A stretch of 39,746 nt of DNA from an uncultured Eubacteriales bacterium (GCA_900316385.1 ONCP01000015.1:1-39746); one strand, 5' to 3'. Counted from the stretch's first letter, positions 8,089 to 16,721 are shown. Notes: generated by a model from the letters alone, not told the origin. Numbers and translations are program-made.

Positions 8089-8333
8089 GGATATAACAAA
8101 GCTGACATTTGCTTTGGTAACGGCTTTGACGGAACGAGTAAAGCTCCGCGTTTTTCAGAGAGAGGTCGGTAGGTGCAAGACCTTAAACAACAGCTTTACA
8201 GCCACTCCCGAGCTCCGTATGAAAGTACGGCGTTTGTCCGCGTTAAGGATGTTCAAGCGGGTATTTTTTAAATACCAATTTGGGTGGTACCGCAGGATTC
8301 GCTCCTGTCCCATTGTGGGACGGGAGCTTTTTT
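8089..8333 (+). promoter_or_regulatory. T-box riboswitch controlling alaS
   Basis: The leader has the main T-box landmarks in order: a GACGGAACGAGTA region (K-turn and AGUA of the specifier loop, about 8128-8140), AGAGAG (about 8157-8163), a distal loop with GGTGCAA (about 8171-8178), and the T-box core GGGTGGTACCGC (8282-8293). The core presents TGGT, which can pair with ACCA at the tRNA end and suits an A73 discriminator as in tRNA-Ala. Uncharged tRNA-Ala should favour the antiterminator (TGGG 8281-8284 with CCCA 8309-8312) over the terminator at 8301-8333. The specifier is probably GCT at 8212-8214 (context CCCGAGCTCC), with GCC at 8201-8203 as an alternative. Predicted output: alaS is induced by alanine-tRNA shortage. 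Confidence 0.95.
8301..8333 (+). terminator. intrinsic terminator of the alaS T-box
   Basis: Stem 8301-8311 with 8317-8327 (GCTCCTGTCCC with GGGACGGGAGC, one G-U pair), a 5-nt loop and TTTTTT (8328-8333). It competes with the T-box antiterminator. Confidence 0.94.
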
Positions 8334-8438
8334 ATTACAGAACGTTTCACAAGTCTCCTAAATTTTACAGGACTGTTTAGGTAAGGGGATATGAACACTT
8401 GACAGGAACGTTCAAGATAGATATGGAGGATTCAAAAA

Positions 8439-11063
8439 ATGCAATGGACAGGACTTAATGAACTTAGAGAAAAATTCTTATCCTTTATGGAAAGCAAGGG
8501 CTGCCTCAGACTGCCCTCGTTCCCGCTTATTCCAAAGGACGACAAGAGCCTGCTGTTGATCAACAGCGGTATGGCGCCTATGAAAAAGTATTTTACAGGC
8601 GAGATCACGCCCCCGAGAACAAGGGTAACGACCTGTCAGAAGTGTATCCGTACGCCCGATATTGAGGAGGTCGGAAAGACCGACCGCCACGGCACATATT
8701 TTGAAATGCTCGGAAACTTCTCTTTCGGAGATTATTTCAAGAACGAGGCTACCGCGTGGGCGTGGGAGTTCTTCACCGAGGTGCTTGAGATCCCGAAGGA
8801 AAAGCTCTATGTCTCCGTTTACGAGGAGGATGACGAGGCGTTTGATATCTGGACAAAGAAGGTCGGCGTAGACCCTGAGCATATGGTGCGTCTCGGCAAG
8901 GCGGACAATTTCTGGGAGCATGGCTCGGGTCCCTGCGGCCCCTGTTCCGAGATCTACTACGACAGAGGCGAGGAGCACGGTTGCGGCAAGCCCACCTGTA
9001 AGGTCGGCTGTGACTGCGACAGATATATGGAGGTCTGGAACCTCGTATTTACCCAGTTTGATAACGACGGAAACAATAATTACACTCCGCTTGAGCATCC
9101 CAATATCGATACGGGTATGGGACTTGAGCGTCTTGCCTGCGTAATGCAGGGCGTTGACAATCTGTTCCTTGTCGATACCGTTCAGAATATTATGAAGCAC
9201 ATCAGCGAAATCGTCGGCGTTAAATACGGCGAAAGTGAAAAGACAGATATCTCGCTGCGCGTTATTACCGACCATATCCGCTCCACGACCTTTATGATCG
9301 CTGACGGTGTAATGCCGTCAAACGAGGGCAGGGGATATGTTCTCCGCCGTCTCCTCAGACGCGCCGCTCGCCACGGCAGACTTCTCGGCTACAAGGAACC
9401 CTTCCTTTACAAGGTCTGCGATACTGTTATAAAAGAAAACGAGAGCGCTTATCCCGAACTCAGAGAGAAGGAAGCCTTCATAATCAAGCTTATCAAGGTC
9501 GAGGAAGAAAACTTCGCTCGTACGATCGATCAGGGCTTTGAGCTTCTCAATAAGATCATCAGCGCTAAAGAAACAAAGATAATCTCCGGAGAGGACGCCT
9601 TTAAGCTTAACGATACCTTCGGCTTCCCGATAGATCTGACAAGAGAGATCGCTGCGGAAAGCGGTATCAAGGTAAACGTCGAGCGCTTTACGGAGCTTCT
9701 CGCGGAGCAGAAGAAGCGCAGCCGTGATGCCCGCAAAAACGCCGGGGCGGACGCGTGGATAACCGATTCTACCGATCTGTCCGACATTTCCGCAACAGAT
9801 TTTCTCGGTTACACCGAGCTTGAATGTAACAGCGGCATTCTCGCTATCATCCGTAACGGCGAGAGGGTAGACATCGTATCAGAGGGCGAGAGCGCTATCG
9901 TCGTCACTGAAAAGACCTCACTGTACGCCGAATCTGGCGGTCAGGTAGGTGACACGGGCGTTATCAGCTCTGATAACGGAAAGGCGACCGTCGATAATAC
10001 CACAAAGGACGCTAACGGCATTTTCCTTCATGCGGTAACCGTCGAAAATGGCGCTTTGACTGTCGGCGATAATGTCAAGCTTTCGGTAGATAAGGAACGC
10101 CGTGAGGCAATCACACGTAATCATACCGCCGCGCACCTCCTTCAGACGGCGCTCAGAGAGGAGCTCGGAACACACGTTGAACAGGCGGGTCAGCTTGTCA
10201 ACGAAAAGATCGTGCGTTTTGACTTCACTCATTTTGAGGCTATGACCGCTTCACAGCTTCTCAACGTAGAGCACAGAGTTAATGAGATCATCTTGCAGGG
10301 CTTGAAGGTTACAACAGAGGAGCTTCCGATTGAGGAAGCGAAGAAGCGCGGAGCTATGGCGCTCTTCGGCGAAAAGTACGGCGACGTTGTTCGCGTTGTA
10401 TCGGCAGGGGATTACTCGGTAGAGCTCTGCGGCGGTACTCACGCGGATAATACCGCGAAGCTCGGACTCTTTAAAATCCGTCAGGAGGGCTCCGTCGCGG
10501 CAGGAGTAAGAAGAATCGAGGCTTGCACAGGCTTTAACGTTCTTGATTACCTCAATAACGCTATCCGAATGATATTCAGCACAGCGTCTGTTCTCAAGCT
10601 GAACGATCCCAAAAAGCTCACTCAGGCGGCAACAAAGTTTTTTGATGAAATCAAGGATAAGGACAGACAGATCGCCGAGCTCAACCGCAAGCTCGCTCAG
10701 GCTCAGCTCGGAGCGCTCACGGACAACGCCGTGGATGTTAAAGGCGTAAGCGTGATTTCCGCTAAGGCGGAGGTTGAAAGCGGTCAGCTCCGTGATGTTA
10801 CAGCTATGTGCACCGATAAGAACGAAAATTCCGTTGTCGTTCTCGCTTCGATAAGCGGCGGCAAGGCGACCTTTGCCTGTCGCGTCGGCAAGGAAGCGCT
10901 GAAGCTCGGACTTAACGCGGGCAAGATCGTCCGCGCCGTAGCTCAGCTCACAGGCGGCAACGGCGGCGGTAAGCCCGATATGGCAATGGCGGGCGCCAAG
11001 GACATCACAAAGGTGGACGACGCTCTCGCGGCTGTTAATGATATAGTCGGTGAAATGATGTAA
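8439..11063 (+). CDS. alaS: alanyl-tRNA synthetase
   Basis: Charges tRNA-Ala. The 874-residue length is normal for bacterial AlaRS. The N-terminal class II catalytic domain starts with ELREKFLSFMESKG and has HGTYFEMLGNFSFGDYFK (motif 2 region). The editing domain carries the zinc-binding HTAAH (residues 562-566) and CGGTH (664-668), and the C-terminal C-Ala domain ends with GGNGGGKPDMAMAGAKD. The TATGGAGGA ribosome site lies 8 nt before the ATG. Expression is controlled by the upstream T-box. Confidence 0.98.
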   Translation: MQWTGLNELREKFLSFMESKGCLRLPSFPLIPKDDKSLLLINSGMAPMKKYFTGEITPPRTRVTTCQKCIRTPDIEEVGKTDRHGTYFEMLGNFSFGDYFKNEATAWAWEFFTEVLEIPKEKLYVSVYEEDDEAFDIWTKKVGVDPEHMVRLGKADNFWEHGSGPCGPCSEIYYDRGEEHGCGKPTCKVGCDCDRYMEVWNLVFTQFDNDGNNNYTPLEHPNIDTGMGLERLACVMQGVDNLFLVDTVQNIMKHISEIVGVKYGESEKTDISLRVITDHIRSTTFMIADGVMPSNEGRGYVLRRLLRRAARHGRLLGYKEPFLYKVCDTVIKENESAYPELREKEAFIIKLIKVEEENFARTIDQGFELLNKIISAKETKIISGEDAFKLNDTFGFPIDLTREIAAESGIKVNVERFTELLAEQKKRSRDARKNAGADAWITDSTDLSDISATDFLGYTELECNSGILAIIRNGERVDIVSEGESAIVVTEKTSLYAESGGQVGDTGVISSDNGKATVDNTTKDANGIFLHAVTVENGALTVGDNVKLSVDKERREAITRNHTAAHLLQTALREELGTHVEQAGQLVNEKIVRFDFTHFEAMTASQLLNVEHRVNEIILQGLKVTTEELPIEEAKKRGAMALFGEKYGDVVRVVSAGDYSVELCGGTHADNTAKLGLFKIRQEGSVAAGVRRIEACTGFNVLDYLNNAIRMIFSTASVLKLNDPKKLTQAATKFFDEIKDKDRQIAELNRKLAQAQLGALTDNAVDVKGVSVISAKAEVESGQLRDVTAMCTDKNENSVVVLASISGGKATFACRVGKEALKLGLNAGKIVRAVAQLTGGNGGGKPDMAMAGAKDITKVDDALAAVNDIVGEMM

Positions 11064-11077
11064 AACAATAAAATAAA

Positions 11078-11127
11078 ACTTCCTTCGCGTGTCGGGCGTT
11101 GCCTTGGATCGCGAAGGAAGTATTTGT
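11078..11127 (+). terminator. long-loop hairpin after alaS, probable terminator
   Basis: A 12-bp perfect stem (11078-11089 with 11110-11121, arm ACTTCCTTCGCG) closes a 20-nt loop 14 nt after alaS. The T-tract is poor (ATTTGT), so it may act together with the hairpin at 11138-11161. Confidence 0.6.
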
Positions 11128-11130
11128 AAA

Positions 11131-11161
11131 AAGCAAAAAGGCTGTCCTTCGGGACAGCCTT
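11131..11161 (-). terminator. intrinsic terminator of rpmB, possibly bidirectional
   Basis: A 10-bp stem (11138-11147 with 11152-11161, arm AAGGCTGTCC) is capped by TTCG on the + strand (CGAA on the - strand). On the minus strand it is followed by TTTTTGCTTTTT, a good tail for rpmB, which ends at 11188. Confidence 0.88.
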
Positions 11162-11187
11162 GAATTTTGCGATTTTATTGCGTTTTA

Positions 11188-11376
11188 TCAGATCGCGCGC
11201 TCAACCTTACCTGAACGTAAGCATCTTGTGCAAGCGTAAACGTGCTTGGGAGAGCCGTCAACGATAGCCTTTACTCTCTGGACATTGGGCTTCCATGCTC
11301 TGTTAGAACGTCTGTGTGAGTGGGAAACCTTGATACCGAAAGTAACGCCCTTACCGCAGAAATCACATTTTGCCAT
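11188..11376 (-). CDS. rpmB: 50S ribosomal protein L28
   Basis: This 62-residue protein reads MAKCDFCGKGVTFGIKVSHS, then RRSNRAWKPNVQRVKA, then the CTRCLRSGKV end. The pairs CDFC and CTRC mark the zinc-binding form of L28. It is monocistronic, with its own promoter (11429-11457) and terminator (11131-11161). The ribosome site AAGGAGG lies about 8 nt before the ATG. Confidence 0.97.
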   Translation of the reverse strand: MAKCDFCGKGVTFGIKVSHSHRRSNRAWKPNVQRVKAIVDGSPKHVYACTRCLRSGKVERAI

Positions 11377-11428
11377 GTCTCTGCACCTCCTTATGAGAAT
11401 TTCATTATATTTCTAAACTAACTACCAT

Positions 11429-11457
11429 ATTATAAATGAAAACTCCGTAAATTGCAA
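11429..11457 (-). promoter_or_regulatory. sigma-A promoter of rpmB
   Basis: On the minus strand: TTGCAA (11457-11452), a 17-bp spacer and TATAAT (11434-11429). It is divergent from the M50 protease promoter. Confidence 0.88.
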
Positions 11458-11483
11458 GTGTTTTTTAAAAAATTTTTCAATAC

Positions 11484-11512
11484 TTGTTTTTTATTTCTAT
11501 ATATAGTATAAT
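11484..11512 (+). promoter_or_regulatory. sigma-A promoter of the M50-scpAB operon
   Basis: TTGTTT (11484-11489), a 17-bp spacer and TATAAT (11507-11512), about 30 nt before the ATG at 11545. Confidence 0.8.
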
Positions 11513-11544
11513 AACTATAACTATTGATTTTAAGGTGAATAAGT

Positions 11545-12234
11545 ATGCTCAGTTATCTTATCAGCGGTTTCCGCGGCGGTAATATTGATTTTATGACCGT
11601 TGTTATCGATATCGCGGTATCGCTTCTTGTTATTTTTCTTATTATGCCTTTTCACGAGTGGGCTCATGCTTTTACAGCGTACAGGCTCGGTGATAAAGGT
11701 ATCAAACAGAGGGGCAGACTCTCTCTCAATCCGCTTTCTCATATCGACCCGATCGGCGCGTTGTTGATTATCTTTGTCGGCTTCGGTTGGGCAAAGCCCG
11801 TGCCGATCGATCCCAGATATTTCAAAAATCCGAAGGTCGGAATGGGTATCTCGGCTCTTATGGGACCTGTCGCCAATTTTATCGCGGCTATCGCGGGCGG
11901 ATTGATCATAAACGCTCTTTCGACCTTTTTCCCGGGATATATGATCACGAGTGATTTCGGTTATTATGTATGGCTGTTCTTCTCGTATTATATCGTGCTC
12001 AATGTCGGGCTTGCCGTATTCAACCTCATCCCGATCCCGCCGCTCGACGGCTCAAAGGTTCTGATGATGTTTTTACCCGACAGAACTGTCAATACTATAT
12101 ATCAGTACGAGCAGTATTTCTTTATTTTCATCATCCTGCTTTTCTGGTTCGGAGGCGGCTTTGTCAGCAGGATCACGGAACCCGTCACTGACTTCGTAGT
12201 TTGGCTCACGGGACTTCCGTTCGGAATGGGTTGA
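11545..12234 (+). CDS. site-2 protease (M50) family membrane metalloprotease
   Basis: A 229-residue polytopic membrane protein. The zinc motif HExxH is HEWAH at residues 37-41 in the first strong membrane segment, and the third ligand motif is FNLIPIPPLDGSKVL, the NPDG-like loop of M50 proteases. It has no PDZ or CBS domain, so it belongs to the small YwhC/Rip-like subgroup whose substrates are mostly unknown. In many Clostridia and Bacilli such a gene sits directly upstream of scpA and scpB, as here (6-nt gap). Confidence 0.92.
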   Translation: MLSYLISGFRGGNIDFMTVVIDIAVSLLVIFLIMPFHEWAHAFTAYRLGDKGIKQRGRLSLNPLSHIDPIGALLIIFVGFGWAKPVPIDPRYFKNPKVGMGISALMGPVANFIAAIAGGLIINALSTFFPGYMITSDFGYYVWLFFSYYIVLNVGLAVFNLIPIPPLDGSKVLMMFLPDRTVNTIYQYEQYFFIFIILLFWFGGGFVSRITEPVTDFVVWLTGLPFGMG

Positions 12235-12240
12235 TCCGAG

Positions 12241-12957
12241 ATGGATAATATTCAGTTAAGTTACAAGCTCGATTGCTACGAGGGTCCTCTCGATTTGCTT
12301 TTGAGCCTTATCGCCAAGAACAAGATCAATATTTACGATATCGTGATCGCCGATCTGCTCGAACAGTATATGGAGCAGATAAAGCTTATGCGCGAGAATC
12401 AAATGGATGTGGCGTCCGAATTTCTCGCTATGGCCTCAAGACTTGTATATATCAAGTCCGCTATGCTTCTTCCGAAGCACGAGGAGGAGGCGGAGGAGCT
12501 CAAGCGCGAGTTGAGCGGACAGCTTATTGAGTATCAGCTTTGCAAGGAGATCGCCTCCAAGCTCAGCGGTATTTATGACTTTGACACATTCTACAAGGAC
12601 GCGTCTCCCGTAAAGTTTGATCTGACCTACAACCGCAGGCATGACCCGAAGGATATAGTTAAGGGTTATATCGACGCGGTAGGCAGGGGAAAGCGAAAGC
12701 TACCGCCGCCTCAGTCGGCGTTTTCGGGTATCATTGAGAGAAAGATCGTCTCGGTCAACGCCAAAATCATAACTGTTATGCGCCGGCTTTGGAAGGGCAA
12801 CCGCGTCAGATACGTGGAGCTCTTTGACACCGCCGAGGGAAGGGGAGACCTTGTCGCAACATTTCTCGCGGTTCTTGAACTCGTGAAGGGCAAGAGGGTT
12901 CGTATCGACGGCGACGGCGACGACGCGAAAGTATATATGCTGGAGGACAGAAAATGA
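12241..12957 (+). CDS. scpA: segregation and condensation protein A
   Basis: ScpA is the kleisin subunit of the SMC condensin complex. The 238-residue protein begins YKLDCYEGPLDLLLSLIAKNKI, the highly conserved N-terminal SMC-head-binding helix region, followed by IADLLEQYM and ASEFLAMASRLVYIKSAMLLP. The C-terminal winged-helix part, including AVLELVKGKRVRI, is also present. It overlaps scpB by 4 nt (ATGA), consistent with coupled synthesis of partners. Confidence 0.97.
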   Translation: MDNIQLSYKLDCYEGPLDLLLSLIAKNKINIYDIVIADLLEQYMEQIKLMRENQMDVASEFLAMASRLVYIKSAMLLPKHEEEAEELKRELSGQLIEYQLCKEIASKLSGIYDFDTFYKDASPVKFDLTYNRRHDPKDIVKGYIDAVGRGKRKLPPPQSAFSGIIERKIVSVNAKIITVMRRLWKGNRVRYVELFDTAEGRGDLVATFLAVLELVKGKRVRIDGDGDDAKVYMLEDRK

Positions 12958-13532
12958 CAGCAGAAAAAATAAACGCCGCGATCGAAGCGATTCTTTTTGC
13001 CAACGGGTCTTCGGTTGAGCCGTCGAGGATCGGCGTCGCTCTGGAGATTTCCGAGGCAGAGGCAAAGGAAAGGCTCGACGCTCTGATGACTGAATATCAG
13101 AACAGCGGCCGCGGCATTACCATAATCAGATTAAAGGACAGCTACCAGATGGTTACCGTCAAGGAGTACGCTCCGTATATCAGGACCGTTATGGATCTGC
13201 GCAGAAACACTCCGCTTTCTCAGGCGGCGCTTGAGGTGCTCGCTGTGATCGCCTACAACCAGCCTGTGACAAAAGCCTTTGTCGAGCAGATAAGAGGCGT
13301 GGATTGCTCGGGTGTTATCGGTTCGCTCACCTCAAAGGATCTGATCGAGGAGAAGGGCAGGCTCGAGCTTCCGGGAAGACCGCTTCTCTACGGAACCACC
13401 GAGAACTTCCTCAGATGCTTTAATATCAGCTCTCTCGACGAGCTTCCGCCGCTCCCCGAGGATAACGCTCCCGCTGATGAGGGAGACGTTCAGCTCACCG
13501 TCGAGGAAGCGCTTGAACAAATAACCGAGTAA
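12954..13532 (+). CDS. scpB: segregation and condensation protein B
   Basis: ScpB dimers bind the ScpA kleisin. The 192-residue protein has two winged-helix domains. The family motif is SQAALEVLAVIAYNQPVTKAFVEQIRGVDCSGVIGSL, recognised by its AVIAYxQPVT core, followed by GRPLLYGTTENFLRCFNI. A TGGAGGA ribosome site lies in the end of scpA. Confidence 0.97.
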   Translation: MTAEKINAAIEAILFANGSSVEPSRIGVALEISEAEAKERLDALMTEYQNSGRGITIIRLKDSYQMVTVKEYAPYIRTVMDLRRNTPLSQAALEVLAVIAYNQPVTKAFVEQIRGVDCSGVIGSLTSKDLIEEKGRLELPGRPLLYGTTENFLRCFNISSLDELPPLPEDNAPADEGDVQLTVEEALEQITE

Positions 13533-13533
13533 T

Positions 13534-14202
13534 ATGTTCGTTCTGTATATAATTCTAGGAATACTTCTTTTCTTGTTTTTGCTGACTCTTTTGAATATCC
13601 GCGTGATCGCGGTTTATAACGAGGAGCTGACGCTTTGGGTCAGAGTGGCGTTTGTAAAGCTGAGGCTTGTACCGCCGAAGCCCAAAAAGAAAAAGAAGAA
13701 AAAACCTCAGAAAAAGCCCTCAAAAAAGCCGTCCAAGCAAAAGCCCGAAAAGAAAAAGGCGAAAAAATCCTTTGATTTTAAGGCTCTTGTCAAGGAGAAC
13801 GGTGTTTCGGGCATAATAAATATAGTAAAGCGGATCGCGAAGCTCGCTGTCGGAACGCTGAAAGATTTCTTCTCCGCGGTTACGGTTACAAAGCTCAGCG
13901 TTTATCTGAAAATCGCGGGAAGCGATGCGGCTGATTCAGCGATAAAGTACGGCAGAGTCTGCGCCGTGCTGTTTCCTTCACTGAACGCCGTGATGAATGT
14001 TGTCAGGGTCAAGAAATACGAGGTGAACGTTAACCCCGACTTTTCCGACGAGCCGAAAAATTCCGCGAAAGCAGAGCTCAGAGCAAAGATCCGTGTGCTC
14101 TCAATTATAATAATCGCGTTTAAGCGAGGTATTCAGGCGCTTAAACTGTTTATGAAATTAAAAAAATCCGACACTAAATCTGTCGATGAAAAGGAGAAAT
14201 AA
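13534..14202 (+). CDS. DUF2953 family membrane-anchored protein (YtfI-like)
   Basis: A 222-residue protein with an N-terminal membrane segment (FVLYIILGILLFLFLLTLLN, residues 2-21), a very Lys/Pro-rich stretch at about residues 48-80 and a C-terminal DUF2953-type region with SVYLKIAGSDAADSAIKYGRVCAVLFPSLNAV. It starts 1 nt after scpB. The next gene encodes a GerW/YtfJ-type protein; DUF2953 (ytfI) and gerW (ytfJ) are also adjacent in Bacillus, which supports the assignment and hints at a sporulation role. Confidence 0.82.
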   Translation: MFVLYIILGILLFLFLLTLLNIRVIAVYNEELTLWVRVAFVKLRLVPPKPKKKKKKKPQKKPSKKPSKQKPEKKKAKKSFDFKALVKENGVSGIINIVKRIAKLAVGTLKDFFSAVTVTKLSVYLKIAGSDAADSAIKYGRVCAVLFPSLNAVMNVVRVKKYEVNVNPDFSDEPKNSAKAELRAKIRVLSIIIIAFKRGIQALKLFMKLKKSDTKSVDEKEK

Positions 14203-14204
14203 AT

Positions 14205-14630
14205 ATGAGCGATCATCCTATCAACAGCTTAATGGACACAACTATGAACAAAATCAAGGAAATGGTTGACGTCAACACCATTATCGGCGATCCGATCACT
14301 TCGCCTGACGGTACGATCATTATCCCTGTTTCCAAGGTGAGCTACGGCTTTGCCTCGGGCGGTTCAGATTTCCCGACAAAAAACGAGAACAAGGACTGCT
14401 TCGGCGGCGGTTCGGGAGCAGGCGTTACGATCCAGCCTGTCGCGTTCCTGACAGTATATCAGGGCAAGGTAAACCTTATGCCGATAGAGAAATTTGACGG
14501 CGCCGCTGACAGAGTTGTCGGTATGGTTCCCGATCTGGTTGATAAGGTTACTGGACTTTTCAAAAAGGACAAGAGCAAGAAGGCTGACGACGCTGACGCG
14601 GAAGCCGCGGATGAGGACGACCTCTTTTAA
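14205..14630 (+). CDS. gerW: GerW/YtfJ-type sporulation protein
   Basis: The 141-residue protein begins with HPINSLMDTTMNKIKEMVDV and has TIIGDPITSPDGTIIIPVSKVSYGFASGGSDF, then GGGSGAGVTIQPVAFLTV, the characteristic GerW/YtfJ family sequence. In Bacillus, GerW is a spore protein needed for lysozyme-linked germination. The ribosome site AAGGAG lies 8 nt before the ATG and the DUF2953 gene ends 2 nt upstream. It has an acidic tail (DDADAEAADEDDLF). Confidence 0.92.
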   Translation: MSDHPINSLMDTTMNKIKEMVDVNTIIGDPITSPDGTIIIPVSKVSYGFASGGSDFPTKNENKDCFGGGSGAGVTIQPVAFLTVYQGKVNLMPIEKFDGAADRVVGMVPDLVDKVTGLFKKDKSKKADDADAEAADEDDLF

Positions 14631-14818
14631 CAGCTGACCTCACATCATCAACGGCGGTTCAAGCTTCGCGGATGAACCTATCCTTTCGCCGCAAGTCGGT
14701 GAGCGCGCCCGCGTAAGAAGGATAACGGATTTCCGACAGAGAAACACCGAGCGCGGCGTTGAAGAATAAAAAAGAAATAAATAATTTATTCGTAACATAT
14801 ATTCTATCGGTGATGTAT

Positions 14819-15916
14819 ATGAAACGGATTATTTCAATATTTCTTTTTCTTACTCTTGCGGTTGCTTCGGTTTGCTCTGTTCGCGCGGAGATAAGCGTTA
14901 ACGCGGAGGCTTGCGTTCTGTATTGTCCTGACAGCGGCGAGGTTTATTTTTCTAAAAACGAAAATAAACGAATGCGCCCTGCCAGCACAACAAAGCTGAT
15001 GACAGCGCTGATAACTCTTGAATACGCTGAAAAAAACAATAAAAAAGTTGAGTTCACAAGCGATATGACGGCTGAAGGCAGCAGTATGTATCTGAAGTTC
15101 GGAGAGGTTGTCACGCTCAAGGATCTCGCTGTCGGACTTCTTATGCGTTCGGGAAACGACGCCGCTAATGCCGCGGCAGTCGCTATCGCGGGAAGCAAGG
15201 AAAAATTCGCCAAGCTGATGAACAAACGCGCACGCAAAATCGGTATGAAAAACACCCATTTTGTTACTCCCAGCGGATTGGATGACGACGATCATTATTC
15301 AACCGCTTATGATCTCGCGCTTTTGATGGCTGAGGCTATGCGTAACGAAGCTTTCTCGGCACTTTGCGGCAAAAAAAGCGAGAGCGTCAGGTTCGTTAAG
15401 CCTAAAGGAAAAAGCGTAACTTACGCGAATCATAACAGGCTTTTGTCGCTGTATCCGAACTGCGTCGGCGGCAAAACAGGCTACACTATCGCGGCAGGAA
15501 GGTGTCTTGTTACCGCCGCGAGAAAAGACGGACTAACTCTGATAGCCGTTACGCTCAACGACAAGCGCGACTGGAACGACCATATCGCGCTTTATAACTA
15601 CGGCTTTGAAAATTATAAAATGAAGCTTCTCGACGACAGCGACTTTCATCTGAATGTCAGCACTGTCGGCGGCGAAAAGGATATCACCATTGTGTCATCC
15701 TTCGACTGCGAGAGATTTGTTCTGCCCGCGGGTGATTATTCGCGCGTCAAACGAAAAATATCGCTGGAGAATTTTCTTTACGCTCCGATCAAATCGGGCG
15801 AGACGGTAGGACAGATCGTATACTCTTTGAACGGCAAGGCTTTGGCGGTTCATAAGTTGATCGCGGAGGAAGATAATTCGTTTAAGGAAAATAAAAAGCT
15901 GTTTGGAATATTTTAA
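14819..15916 (+). CDS. DacF/DacB-type D-alanyl-D-alanine carboxypeptidase
   Basis: A 365-residue secreted penicillin-binding protein of the S11 family that trims the terminal D-Ala of peptidoglycan stems. The signal peptide is residues 1-23 (KRIISIFLFLTLAVASVCSVRA). The catalytic motifs are STTK (56-59), SGN (111-113) and KTG (219-221). ATG 14819 was chosen because it begins the signal peptide and GGTGAT precedes it; an in-frame upstream start at 14759 would add an unlikely 20 residues. It follows gerW after 188 bp containing no recognised gene. Its proximity to spore genes suggests a DacF/DacB-like role in spore cortex, but a vegetative role is equally possible. Confidence 0.92.
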   Translation: MKRIISIFLFLTLAVASVCSVRAEISVNAEACVLYCPDSGEVYFSKNENKRMRPASTTKLMTALITLEYAEKNNKKVEFTSDMTAEGSSMYLKFGEVVTLKDLAVGLLMRSGNDAANAAAVAIAGSKEKFAKLMNKRARKIGMKNTHFVTPSGLDDDDHYSTAYDLALLMAEAMRNEAFSALCGKKSESVRFVKPKGKSVTYANHNRLLSLYPNCVGGKTGYTIAAGRCLVTAARKDGLTLIAVTLNDKRDWNDHIALYNYGFENYKMKLLDDSDFHLNVSTVGGEKDITIVSSFDCERFVLPAGDYSRVKRKISLENFLYAPIKSGETVGQIVYSLNGKALAVHKLIAEEDNSFKENKKLFGIF

Positions 15917-15926
15917 AGGTAATTTT

Positions 15927-16652
15927 ATGAAGAATAATCTTGTAAGACTTCAAAAATTTATGGCTGATTGCGGCGTTGCCTCACGCAGAAAAAGCGAGGA
16001 GCTTATTGTGAACGGCGCCGTCAAGGTCAACGGCAGAACCGCAGAGCTCGGCGATAAGGTCAACCCGACTGTTGATAAGGTCTATGTTCATAACAAAAGA
16101 GTTGTGATGAAACGCAAGGGCGGTAAGCGTTACATAATGCTAAACAAGCCGCGCGGCTTTGTCACCACAATGAGCGACGAGATGAACAGAAAATGCGTCG
16201 CCGATCTCGTGAAGGACATTCCCGAGAGAGTGTATCCCGTTGGCAGACTTGACAAGGACAGCGAGGGTTTGTTGATTATGACGAATGACGGTGAGTTTGC
16301 GAATCTCGTAACTCATCCGAAGCAGCAGATCAACAAGGTCTACCATGTAACAGTCCGTCCCGATATGACCGACGAGCAGGCAAAAATTCTGTCAAAAGGA
16401 ATTTTGATCGACGGCAGAAAGACCGCGCCTTGTGAGGTCAGAATTATGGGCAGAGGCGAGGACAGAGCTAACGTTGAGATGGTTCTGCGAGAGGGCAGGA
16501 ACCGAGAGATCAGAAAAATGTGCGAAAGCTTTGATCTTGAAGTCATCAGGCTCAGAAGAATCGCCATAGGTAACGTTAAAATGGGTAAGCTCAAAAAAGG
16601 AATGTGGCGCGACCTTACCGATGTGGAAATCAGAAAGCTTACCGCAAAGTAA
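15927..16652 (+). CDS. rluB: RluB/RsuA-family rRNA pseudouridine synthase
   Basis: A 241-residue enzyme with an N-terminal S4 domain (VRLQKFMADCGVASRRKSEE) and the RsuA/RluB catalytic motif VGRLDKDSEGLLIMTNDGEF, whose Asp in GRLD is the nucleophile. EGRNREIRKM confirms the family. The likely substrate is 23S rRNA U2605 as for RluB. ATG 15927 was selected with AAAGGT 7 nt upstream; an in-frame TTG at 15903 lies inside the dac gene. Often located next to scpAB in Firmicutes, as here. Confidence 0.94.
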   Translation: MKNNLVRLQKFMADCGVASRRKSEELIVNGAVKVNGRTAELGDKVNPTVDKVYVHNKRVVMKRKGGKRYIMLNKPRGFVTTMSDEMNRKCVADLVKDIPERVYPVGRLDKDSEGLLIMTNDGEFANLVTHPKQQINKVYHVTVRPDMTDEQAKILSKGILIDGRKTAPCEVRIMGRGEDRANVEMVLREGRNREIRKMCESFDLEVIRLRRIAIGNVKMGKLKKGMWRDLTDVEIRKLTAK

Positions 16653-16660
16653 AATATGAA

Positions 16661-16721
16661 AAATCATCCTTCGATGGATTCGAGCGTAACAGTGTTCGGT
16701 TTCAGCGAAGGATTTTTTTTT
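16661..16721 (+). terminator. intrinsic terminator after rluB with long loop
   Basis: Stem 16666-16673 with 16706-16713 (ATCCTTCG with CGAAGGAT) around a 32-nt loop, followed by a run of T (16713-16721). Confidence 0.8.

Noticed and set aside
8054..8380. 108-codon open frame over the alaS leader
   Set aside because: It runs through the promoter, T-box and terminator; the T-box explains the sequence and the product resembles nothing.
14631..14818. RNA gene or promoter in the gap between gerW and dac
   Set aside because: Only a weak GGTTCA/TGAACC hairpin (14656-14678) and an AT-rich GAATAAA/TTTATTC repeat were seen; no convincing promoter, RNA fold or ORF.
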